Source: Cladobotryum mycophilum (taxonomy: Eukaryota > Ascomycota > Sordariomycetes > Hypocreales > Hypocreaceae). From it: a stretch of DNA of 64,000 nt. Position numbers and translations under genes: made by a program. Position 1 is the stretch's first letter, and every line of letters begins with the position of its first letter. Of the stretch, positions 36,846 to 47,488 are shown in pieces. Under the pieces are notes generated by a model. The model did no database searches, had not been told where the DNA came from, and saw nothing but the letters and a program-made list of their open reading frames with translations. The stretch lies in contig JAVFKD010000016.1 of NCBI GenBank assembly GCA_036429605.1, forward strand, positions 1,674,001-1,738,000. Direction: 5' to 3'.

Positions 36846-38395
36846 TCACACCCCCTCCCCCTTGCGCAGCCGCACGCCACCTACGACAGCCTTGATCGTC
36901 CCGACAGCTTGCAGATCCAGTCTGGGGCTGTCCTTGTTCAGCACGATGATCCGGGCCTGGTAACACACTGTTAGCTGTTTGAGCTCAATTGCTAGCAAAA
37001 AAAGCTAGGAGTCGTTACCATTTCACGTCAGAGATTCCGACGCGGAGGTTCTCCCAGTCAAGCGTGATGTACTTGTCGATGGCGAAGGTCTCGCCAAAGT
37101 TACCAATGCTGGAAAAAGGTATGTCAGTATGGCTTGATTCTATGGAAAGGAATAAAATGGGAAGGTTACTCACAACTTGTCGCCCGTTGCAAGGGTTCGA
37201 ATGTTGAGCACGCAGCTGCCATCACCGAGCTTCTCGACGTAATTCTTCGAGGTGATGACCCACACCTTGTCCTGCCCAACAAATTTGTACTTGATTTCGG
37301 GGAATGTCGCAACCTTGGAGCAGTCGACAGAGTAAAAGGCCTGCTCTCCATTGTTTGGCGGAGACTTGGGCTTGACAGGGTTTGCGTGGGTGATGTTGAC
37401 GAGCCGCATGTAGGCGTTGGGGGTCAACGGTGCGCCACGGCCATAGCTAGCGTGGTCGAAGATGGCAGCTTTTCCGGACTCGTTGGACGTGGGTTCGACC
37501 TTTTGCTCCTCGGTGCCAAGGCTGAGGCTCTCCAGTTCGACTGCCCAGTAGTTGTACACTGGAGGGTCGTATACGAAATCGAGCGAGTTCACATCAATGT
37601 ACTTCTCGACGTCGTACCACCAGATCTTGTTGTTTCTGATGAGGTCGGTGCGGATGCCTCCGATGGTCTGGATTCCGTCGTTTCCATCGCAGACATGCTT
37701 GGTCGAGTTATCGTGGCAGTATACGAAGCCGGCCACGGGCTCTTTCCAGGCTCCTTGCTTCCATTGCTGGTAGATGGGGGATTGGTAGTCCACTTCATAT
37801 TCATGTTAGCTTTATGCGTGAAGTATGGGGTGGCGTCGGCTCTGGAACTTACAACCATCGCCCTCAAAGACTGGCGATAGACCAAAGATTCCCGAGAAGG
37901 GAAACACCTGTCCCAGGACTTCGGTATCAAAGGTCAAATCTGAGAGCTGAAGAACAGTATCCTTGGTGACGGGGCCAACTTCCAGTGAGTCTGAGCCAAT
38001 GGTGACGTGCATAGGATATTCGAAGAAGAAGTGGTTGGGCCTCCAGGTGTAGTCGTCGTATACCGATGACAGATTCTTAAGGCTGGAAGACTTTCGGGGA
38101 TCCCAGGTAATCTGGTCTGGGAAGAAGCATGCAGATTGGTTATACACGCCGTTGCACCTGTTGGTCATGACAATGAAGCTGACCCATGTCCAATCGACAA
38201 AGATTGTGAGCTCTTGCTTCGGAGTGCCAAGCTCAATTGTCGTGAGAAAACCCAAGGGGCTCCATTTCATTGGCATGTCGTACACCTCCCCTCTGCTGCC
38301 ACCCCAGTATGGTCGGTCGAGATCACTGGGGGAGCCGGGATAGCATGGGCTGCACCCAACAGCAGAGAAATCGCCAAGAATGTTTTTGAAAGCAT
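36846..38395 (-). CDS. Secreted aspartic-protease-like protein with altered catalytic triads (frame broken at a C run)
   Basis: Pepsin-fold (A1-like) protein of about 451 residues with a signal peptide (MLSKTFLAISLLLGAAHA). Exons: 38395-37853, 37792-37174, 37108-37027, 36956-36846. Donors are GTAAGT, GTGAGT and GTGAAA; the last is weak but gives the in-frame GISD/ARIIV join. Frame breaks at 38328-38332 (five G on +). One extra base turns a nonsense tail into PAPPSDLDRPYWGGSRGEVYDM, running on into the mature domain, and makes the total length divisible by three. The first catalytic position reads VDWTWVS (D-W-T, not D-T-G) and the second IFDHASYG (D-H-A). The aspartates remain but both triads are changed, so ordinary peptidase activity is doubtful. 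Aspartic-protease-like proteins are known from pyranonigrin clusters, where one has a tailoring role. Confidence 0.85.
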
Positions 38396-39800
38396 TGCGA
38401 AGCCTTTATTGGATATTCAGTCAGCATAACTTGCACGTGGGACTCAATGGCAGGTGGCGAGGGCAAAGAATTGAAACATGTCCAAGTGTCGATTCGCCAT
38501 GTTTCTTACACGTGGCGAACACGAGGGAAAATTCCGACAACTTCCAAAATCGGAAATTCTAGAACAAAAGTTTGCCTCCACGGGATGCTATCGAGGGTTG
38601 CACTTACAGTCGTTTCAGATATTCTTTCGTTGCGGACTGGACCCGGTGGGCAAGGCGTGAGAGGAAACTCTTGGACCAAGCTGCTACAATTCGCCACTTG
38701 AGAGTTTTTGATGTTGGCTGAGGTTATGAGAGACAAAAAACAGAGCCAAACGGAGAGTCGCCGTCCTTTTGTATCTCTCTCCTCTCCGGGATCTTCTCCG
38801 CGATGAAACCGCCGCCAGCCAAAAATGCATCTCCGCCTCCGCGACCTCTCGGAGGGGAAACCATCCACAGTAAGCCTCAACCACATATTAACATTTCTTG
38901 TCTTAGGTCATCACTCAATTGAATACAGCATTTGCGTTGTGTTACGGGGCTTCGTTTGTTTCATCCGGTCGTAGCAGCTTATGCACGTTGATGCATTGCT
39001 AGTCTACGCTACGCGACTCTCTGAATGATCATCATCAGGGTCGTCCATCTGCCGAATCTTTCCATCCCCATTGTGGCGCTGGTGTCTGTGCTATGACTAT
39101 TGGAGGACTATTATGAGATTCCGACTCACCTGGCTCTTCATCTCTGTCTGCTGGAAGACCTCCGCCACTACTGTTTATGCATCCCAAGGCTAAGCGAGCC
39201 TGCCCGAGCGCCTGATGAGTTGAAGCCAAACTGCCGGGCCAATACCGATCAGACATTTTTAGCACGGAGAGGCTCCAGACTGAGTATCAAGCTGGATGAC
39301 CTGTTCGGTCTGGGGGTGAATCCACGATGGCAAGTTGACGTGTTTGCCATGGAGTGGCTGCGCGAGTGGCCAATGCCCCCACCGATGATTCTAACGCGGC
39401 ATCTTCTCTTTTCTCTCGGTAACCGTCCCTTCAGGTGCGGAGTAGACTTGATGCTTTTGATATAAAGATTTGACGATCCATGATCGATTTGGGAATCGTT
39501 GACACCATCACAGCTTCAAGCAGCACTCCTGGGATAATCAAAGGTGTATCGACCCGCTGTGCCCTTTTCATTTCTGACCACTCATATTCCTTTCCGCTTT
39601 TTATACACCCGAGACAACAAGCGCTTGATGCGTGCCGTCTAACATTCTTTACCATTCGCGCTTCCGAAACACTTGAGTAATAGTTCTTCTTACCTTTCGA
39701 CTTCTCGAACATCGCCAATTTAACGCAAGCATACCCCCCGATATTCCTTCTCCGCAGTTTAACCCCCGCCAAGTTGTTGTTGTTTTTTCTACCACCCATC
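38396..39800. other. Divergent promoter region between protease-like gene and thioesterase gene
   Basis: About 1.4 kb shared by two divergent genes. Short open frames on both strands show no domain. A TATAAAG sequence at about 39462-39468 lies 335 bases before the thioesterase start, and the leader before 39801 is pyrimidine-rich. Confidence 0.5.
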
Positions 39801-40873
39801 ATGGAGGTCATCACTCTCATTCAAGGCGACGAAGACTCTGGCCTTACCCCATTCTTTCTTGTTCACGCCATATCTGGTGTTGCCCTTCCATACCTTCGAC
39901 TCGAAGCCCTCAGCGAGGATGACGACCGGCCCATCTATGGAATCACCAGCCCAGTACACTGCCCTGGAGGCGAAAACTTCAAGTATCCTGCCAGCCTTGC
40001 GGAGCTTGCCGCAATCTATCTCGATGGTATCACCAGAATTCAGCCTCGTGGCCCGTATCTGCTGGGCGGATGGTCAATGGGGGGATGGTTGCCATGTTCA
40101 TGGCGCAGATTCTGCAAGCTCGCGGTGAGGCTGTCTCCAAGGTCATCATGATCGACTCTGCAAACCCGGAGGTGTTCCCATGCTTCACGAACCCACAGGA
40201 ACATAAAGAATTCGCAAAGGCTACCTTTGAAAAGACGATTGCTCTCGGAGCTGTCGAGTTTGGAGCTGGAAGTGCACCGGGCTCACCCATCCCCTCGCCG
40301 GTGCTGAGTGACTGCGGTTTTGACGACTACATGCTGAGCCGCCAGCGCCGAGCGAGCACTTGGCGAACGATTGGCTCTGATAGCTCTGCCAGGTCGAGTG
40401 CTTCCAGTCTTTTTGATTCCCCGGTTTTTACGCCCCCGTCCCCTCGCTCCCCGGCTCTTTCCAGCATTTCGTCGGACTACTCATCAGAGGATGGATGTGA
40501 TTCCGATTTTGAGGATGACATCGAGCCGCCCCAACTCAACCATTTCATAGGCCAGATCAAGCTTCACATCCACCGCGGCCTACAGCTCATTGCCGATGTT
40601 CGTCCCGGAGACTTATTCACACCAAACAAGAGGTCCAACTACGACGTCATACTTGTCAAGTGTCGTCCTGATACCATGCACCTGCGCCCATTTCACCAAG
40701 GTGCCGAGTTCATCATGTCTGTGATGCGCGAGCAGAGCATGCGATGGGACCCCGGCCAATTCAGGAGTTTTGAAACCATTCCGTTCAGCGGAGATCACGA
40801 TGGAGCATTCGCACCGCAGTATGTTGGAGAACTGAGTGCTATTTTGAGGGAGTGTTTGGAGGATGAAGATTGA
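39801..40873 (+). CDS. Stand-alone thioesterase, alpha/beta hydrolase fold (frame broken at a G run)
   Basis: Type II-like thioesterase of about 357 residues, single exon, that would hydrolyse or cyclise acyl thioesters on the megasynthase. The start at 39801 gives MEVITLIQ; a Met nine codons earlier is less likely. The oxyanion region is FFLVHAISG (about 19-27), the nucleophile elbow is GWSMGG (Ser near residue 92) and the catalytic His is probably in FSGDHDGAF near the end. The frame breaks immediately after the Ser motif at the six-G run 40079-40084. One more G gives GWSMGGMVAMFMAQIL and one continuous frame. A Ser/Pro/Asp-rich insertion of about 65 residues (about 180-245) separates the two halves of the hydrolase. 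It is transcribed away from the protease-like gene. Pyranonigrin-type clusters have a comparable enzyme. Confidence 0.88.
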
Positions 40874-42647
40874 CTTGATACGGTTCTTTCGCTTTTCACG
40901 ATGACGAGGAGATTGGATGTTTGCATTTTTATGGCATTCATGTCACTGGTGGGCTGGATGCCATCCGCTGTACGATTCTGTTGTTTTTTTCTTAGAATGA
41001 GCCCAGGCTGAATACCCGGTGTAGGGGACTTGATCCCATCATTATTACCTTAGCAAGCACATATAGGAGTTATTAGTTATGGAGGTATTTTTGAATTGAT
41101 TATTATTTTGTCTTTTCTTTCTTGATTCTTGCCATCATCAAGCAAACTGAAATGGATGGGCCAACTGATGCAATACGACGTAAACGGTGCCCCCCCCCTC
41201 TTCCGCGGAGCTCTACATAGAGGTCCGAATTAAGTTATGGGTTTGTGCGCTGTTATACATGACGCCAAGCAAGAAAATTCAGGAAAAACATACGATCCAA
41301 CAGAAGGATTTCTCAACTGCCGATGCATTCTTATGCAGCCCATGCAACAAGTTGTGCATCCGATAGAGGGAGCCACACCATTATTTTGATTGACAGCAAT
41401 CTCCGGCGCTAGAGCTGCACCCTCCGTTTGAGAGCTGGATCATCTTGGACTGTTAAGAAAACCCCATGTTCGCAAAGGGCTCTCTTTACTGCTTGGAGAG
41501 AATGCATGCACATGGCTGAGCTTTTCATCTCCGGGAGAGGAGGGGGTTATTCTCCCTGGGGCTGAGCGGTGTGTCTTGGGGGGGGGCATGACTGACTCAA
41601 GGGACTGAAGTTTTTGGACGGGGAGGCTGTGTGAATGGAACAGGATAGGATGGGATGGGATGGGAGAGGGATGATGGCCCCAAGATTCGTTTTAGCGGGG
41701 ATGCAACATTGCGTTCTGCATGCATGCACGGCGAGTTGTGTATGTACTCTAACTTGCTAGATTTACGACCCAAGACCCCTCCTACCCTTACCCTTACTCC
41801 AAAGAGCACAAACAAATCACCAATGAGGGAATATATCATTATGTAAGAAGAAGAAAAAGAGAGACATTCTGAAACGAATATCAAAGGGTTGATCAACAGC
41901 TTGGGTTACAGCCGGCTCTTGTTGTTATGTGTGTTGGTTCGCCGAAGTGAACCGGAGCGCCGGGACGGGGGGATCTCCATTGCAACGTGATGAGGTGTGT
42001 GTGGGCTCGATCAGTGCATCAACCAACAAAAGATATTGGGAGCTATTCTGTATAGGGATAAATACGGTATAGATACGATGCGAGTTGATGGTGTTTCTGC
42101 TGCATGCGATGATGATGTTTGTCTGTTCGGACTTGAAGGTGTAGGACTTATCATCCAAACACACCTTGAATTAGCGGAGGAGCCGCGGTGTAAGTCGGAT
42201 ATGGTTGTAGGGTAGGTAGGTATTGAGACGGATGTTGGGTGTGATGGGGAGCGAATACAAGGAGTCTGTCGCGTGCCTACGAATTTTGGAGGGTAAATAC
42301 TGACTACAATTGTTGAATAAAGTATTTCATGATTGAATAATATTGGGATAAGTGAATGTATACATATTGCTACATCTCATCTTGTAGCGCAAAATGCTTC
42401 ATCTTATGATGCGCCCACCAAGTGTCGGTTGTTAGGCGGCATGCACTTCATGTCAATGGACGTGAAGTATAAAAAGAGGCAAGTTTAGTGCTTTTGAAAT
42501 AAATAATGACAAATTATCATATACAGAATAATACTAATACAAATACACAACTCGTCATCCTTTCGTACAGCTTTTGCAAGCCAACATTGTCCTCCAGGAC
42601 ACGTCTAACAACCTCAACCTCAACCTTGTCCCCTTCACCCACCCCTC
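40874..42647. other. Convergent intergenic stretch
   Basis: Lies between the 3' ends of the thioesterase and P450 genes. It contains a C8 run (about 41190), a G8 run (about 41579-41586), GGGAT repeats (about 41645-41665) and AT-rich 3' sequence. No gene was seen. Confidence 0.55.
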
Positions 42648-44207
42648 TCAAATCTTACGGATTCGAACCTTGACATCACCCCTCAACCACGGAGACCCAA
42701 CCTTGTCAAAGTTCAAGTTCTCAAAGTCCGTCGTCTGGGGAATCTCGGGGTCCGCCCACTCAATGTCGTACTCCCTGAGCAGCGTGATGAGCGACCGAAA
42801 GACCATGATGACGGCGAGCTTCTCCCCCACGCAGCGATGGCTACCCGCGCCAAAGGGCATGTACTGCACGCCATTCGAGTTATCCACGTGCCTGATCTTG
42901 TTGTCCTCCTCGTTGATCCAGCGTTCCGGCAGCCACTCGTCCGGGTTGGGGAAGTTGTTGGGGTCGTGGTGGGTGAGGTACGGGCTGATGGAGACGACGG
43001 AGCCCTTGGGGATGTTGTACTCTGTGTCCGGCAGCTTGACGTTTTCTCGTGCGAGTCGGAGGAGTTTCATGCCGCAGTAGCGGCGGCTGGTTTCCTTGAT
43101 GCAGGCTTGTAGAAGGAGGGAGTCGTCGGTGTCGGGATTGGATCGCAGTTCGTCTGTTACTTTCTTCATCGTTTCGGGATGGCGCAGAAGCTTCAAAAGA
43201 TTATGCGTCAGTGGGGTTCAAAAATCTTAGTATGTGACAGCGGAGAGAAGGCGCACTGTGATGATGTTCCAAGCAATGCCGGCTGCAGTGCTGGTATGGG
43301 CTGCAAACAAGAGTAACGTATGATGGCTTGGCATCAGATCTTTCAGCGGTGCCGTGAGCTTGTCTTCCATGGTAAACGCAATGTAGTCTTCCAGTTTTCG
43401 AGATTTGCTCTTCTCGATATTCGCGCGCTCGCTCAGCCTCTCGTAAAAGATCTCCTTGACGCGGTCTCTGGCCTTTTGCAATCGCTTGGCAGGCGGATGG
43501 GGAACCCAGTCCGGAAAGATGAAGCACCAGGGGCTGCCGATATCAGCCTCCATGGCGTGCAGCAGCTGCAGGAGCTCTTCGGCGTTGTGCTGGTAAAAGT
43601 CTTCGCCCATTAGTGACCTCACGATGATCTTGTGAACCATACCGGACATGGATTCGAAGAGCTTGATGTCCCCCTCCGCCTCCCAGTGGGCTGCCTCCTT
43701 GTGCGTCTCTTCGAGGGTGACGATGTTGGCGTACTCCTGGGCGGCGGCGCGGTTGATGTATCGACTGACCGAGGCCAGAAGAACTTTGTAATGGTTCCAG
43801 TAGCCGGCGTCGATGATCTTGTTGAGGAAGATGCCCTGATACATGGTAAGACGTTCATTCTCATCGCTGGATATGTTTTGCCCGTTGAGCCATGGATGAA
43901 AATAACTTACCATACCGCCTACAAACGACCACACGTCCTCCCGCGTGTGAAGATAGAACTTGTTCAGCGTATTCCCCCGAAGCCAGACGGTATACACAAT
44001 GAGGATCTGCAGGCTGAAGATGTTTCCGCATTTCTCCGTCGCCTTCCGTATCACCTCTATCGGGTCAGTGACAAACTCCAGAGCGTCGCTGAGTAAGTTG
44101 AACCTGGCTTTGCCATGGTAACGCGGGATCCTGTTCGTCTTGCGGCCGAGGAGGTAGCTCACTGCCAAAAGGACCAGCCAGATGGCGACCACCGAGAGGA
44201 TGGCCAT
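42648..44207 (-). CDS. Cytochrome P450 monooxygenase
   Basis: Membrane-anchored haem monooxygenase of about 497 residues. Exons: 44207-43257 and 43190-42648, with a 66-base intron (donor GTGCGC, acceptor GAAG) joining NIIT to LLRHPE in frame. The N-terminal helix at residues 1-22 (MAILSVVAIWLVLLAVSYLL) is the ER anchor. The I-helix region is LLLFAAHTSTA, ExxR is KETSRR, the PERF-like motif is PERW and the haem ligand motif FGAGSHRCVG holds the Cys thiolate. The start was chosen because it places the anchor at the N-terminus; an upstream in-frame Met would add 22 Phe/Ser-rich residues. The exon-1 GTAAGT at 43910-43905 could be an alternative donor, but splicing it would remove a plausible conserved stretch. 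It is likely a tailoring oxidase of the cluster. Confidence 0.92.
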
Positions 44208-47200
44208 TCTATGAAAAAGAAAAAGAGAGAAAGAATGAAGAAATAAAAAAGAATGAAAAAGAAAGTAGTACATATACTGGGAAGCGTATGTATCAGGTAA
44301 AAAGGAATGGACATTTCACTTTGGATGCCGAGGGTCTTATAAGATCAACGCCTCCGCTTCCATCTTCGGATGCAGCCTGTTTGAGGTGATTCTACGATAA
44401 TGTAAGCGGCAAATTCTATTCAAAAGGATTGTACATAAGCCGCAATGTTTTTCAGTCTACCTGCTTTCACTAGCCAAGAGAAATGGTCTCTGCTGAGCTG
44501 CTGTGCCATATCGTCACCGCAGTGTGAGCCTGCGACGCCTCGTTCCGTCGCTGGCCGGAACTGCACCCGCATCCCATACCATTGATTTGGGGGGACCCGC
44601 CGCATCTCGCTTTTTCTTTTATCTGGAGGTAAAAATGATGAGTCTTCCTGAAATATTCATCATCGGGATGAGTTTATGAACATGGTTTAATTAATTGCTC
44701 GTGCCGTGCGATCCGTGGTGGTTGTCTTGGCCCTATTTCAATGATATGGAGAATGCTCCGGGTGAGACCTGATGCCTGCTTCGTCCGATGCTCGTGATTT
44801 GTGCCGTCTCTTATTATGAAATGATTGCATGTCATTCATTGTGACTTTCCGAAGCGCATCGCGAATGGCTTCAATAGTCGCCAGGTCTACTGCAGATGTT
44901 GTTCAAGATAGCAAGAGGCAAGATAGTCTAGGTATTTTGTGGATAATGTGGCTGCTTCATATGGTTCAATTGACAGTATCCCACTGTTTATGTGAATGAT
45001 TTGTGCCGTTTCTACTGCCAGCGGCCGGAGGTGACAGGTTAAGATATTGACATGGTAGGTTTAATAGATTTAATACGTATGTCATCCTAGTTCACCACTG
45101 CTACAGGAGAAGGCTGAGACGCCTGCTACCATGAATGAAAGAAAGTCATGAGCATAGCGTCAGTGATTGGTTGCTAAATATGGGACAATGGTCAATAGAA
45201 TCTCGATGGCTTCCACGTGGGAATGATGACATCGATACTGTGAAACAACATCAACAGCAACAATAATACACAAAACGGACATACTATCGGAAATATGCCA
45301 CTTTGTCGCCATGCATATGCATCTCATCGGAAGCCACGTGGAAGGATTATATGCTGGGGCTCTACACGCAATTGGTCGGCAGAGGATGAGGCTGTCAAGG
45401 GAGGGAATCCGATATTATGCGCTGCAAGACCCCCAAGCTCACGGGCTCACTTTATTGGCTCCTTTCGGCAGATATTATTGTTGCCTAGGGTAGAAATGGA
45501 TAGAGATCCCTCAGAAATGAAGGATCTCTCCGGACATCCGCGACACGGGGTGGCTGAGACCACACTCGGAGAAGAGAACAGGAGAACCCCAGTGTGAAGA
45601 GATATCGGAGTCTCCCATGCTTCGAGGTCATATACTGACGTAAGGAGAAACAGGTGAATCATTGGAGACTGTGGACCTACCACTCCGTACTTGGATGATT
45701 CAATATTTGAACTCTGCCACCATGGAGAGGCCATTCTAGCCTTTAAACTTACTCTTGCTTCAAGTGTCTTGTTCAGTATCCAAGGGAGCTTTACCGCGTG
45801 TGCGTTCAAGAGGCTGACTTTGCAAGTATGGGGACGTAAAGATGATCACCTTCCCTTATAAGTTCTACAAGGATACCGAATGCAACATGCAGGCAATATG
45901 ATAAGAAGGCGTTCTCTTGTTCAAAACAAAAAGCAGCTTGTTAGCTGTAAGACCTCCTACTACCCGCACATGGTCCTACCTGGAACCTATGAGGTTTTGC
46001 TATAAAAGCTGAACGCTCCCTGATTTACTCCTACGGTTCATTCCTTGAATGTTTCACACAACGTGACCTGACTAGGGTTCGGATCGAGGGCAAAGTACCA
46101 TCGGCCTGTAAAAAAAGCAAGTATGTATAAATGTGAAAGAGACAGAAAGTTATTATAGAATATCTGGCGGCGGAAGTATATTCGCATCAGCATGGGCAAA
46201 ATACCAAGATGCGGAACATTCGAGTGGTAGACTCCAACTACCGATGCTCCCTCGTGTAGAGGGGTTCTTGACCTTTGACAAAATAGGTGTGGGTTGATAA
46301 GAAAAGTGTCCGCCATGGAATATATTTGTGATTCTTTCTTCCAAAACATGGTCCGTACCAATGAAGAATCTGAAAATCTGTTGTAAGAGAGGAACACCTA
46401 AAGGATGTTACCGTTCTGGTTTCCCATTGTTCTGTACAATCTAATGGTCTGCGTCGCATCTCTTCATGTCGAGTGAGACAGCCGATAGCTTTCTCAGACA
46501 TTATTGACAGAGTACGAGTACTTTGAGATTGGCAACTCTACATGAAGAGACTTGAGCCCTTTGTTATTTGACAATGTCGTATCAATTTGAGACCTATGAC
46601 GATAGTATCGCTCTGCAACATCAACTGTGGAGACCCCAATATTTCTCCATAAGCCTGACCCTCTGTGGATTGATTCCTAACATCAAACATTTAGAAAGCC
46701 GTGGCGGAAGTACCTAGCTGAGCGCTGCTTCGTGCAACAACTACAAGTATGAGTTTGTTCAATATTTACTCTAGGCACAACAGTCGGTGTGAAGATGCGC
46801 ACAGCTAATCGTCGCATGTCTCAGTTGGACCGCCGGTGCCGCTGGTCATGCTTTAGAAATGGAGACGCCGTAGGTAGGAACCCATATTCATGCATCAGTC
46901 CTGTCGCTCCCATCACAAACATGTCTTGAGGGTTTTATAGGTATTGGATTCATGTCATGGCCAATACGTAGACTACTAACTTCAATAGGCGATAGTGTTG
47001 GTCAACCATGATGATGACAACAATAATGACTGGCTTGGAAACAGTAATATCTCGTCTAATGAATAAGAAAGATACTCAGCTTGGCCACGTTAATAACACT
47101 TCGACAAGTAGTCCGGAGGAGAGGAGTACCTATCCCTGCTTGTCTTACAAGTATTAGTAAGTTGACTCTCCAAGGTTCCATAGGAGACCAATCGAGGCCA

Positions 47201-47488
47201 ATGAATTCAACACCATGCCAATGGATGACAGGGACGGGACGGGCCAGTGGGAAGGGGGAAGTGAGAAAGATAGAGAAGGACCTATCTGCAAGTTGTGTCT
47301 CTGCTTCAAAGAAGCAACTTGCCAGGGGGTACGTAGGTAGTAGCTACCGTAACCCCGCGTTCTCAAAGACAATCTCCTCCATCAGAAGCTTTTAGTATAT
47401 CACATACATGCTTTCCTGGGAAGAGGTTCGTTTCAAAGCTGTTACCTTTTTTCTCGTATTCATCTCCCAAGCTACTCGTTGCGGCATC
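44208..47488. other. Gene-free stretch between the P450 and the damaged PKS
   Basis: About 3.3 kb upstream of two divergent genes. Open frames are all short and unconvincing on both strands, and no domain was recognised. No transposon ends, tRNA or long repeats were seen by eye. Confidence 0.5.
44336..44343 (-). promoter_or_regulatory. Possible TATA element of the P450 gene
   Basis: CTTATAAG, a palindrome, about 130 bases upstream of the P450 start codon. Confidence 0.35.

Noticed and set aside
37134..37880. 248-codon frame on + opposite the protease-like gene
   Set aside because: It spans the introns of the real gene and shows no domain; the - strand protein is clearly the coding one.
43836..43910. 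Possible 75-base intron in the P450
   Set aside because: A GTAAGT donor and CAG acceptor keep frame, but the removed segment (NGQNISSDENER) looks like a conserved P450 stretch, so it was kept as coding.
46060..46100. GGTTCG-type sequence suggesting a tRNA B box
   Set aside because: No matching A box or cloverleaf could be folded by eye; no tRNA called anywhere in the window.
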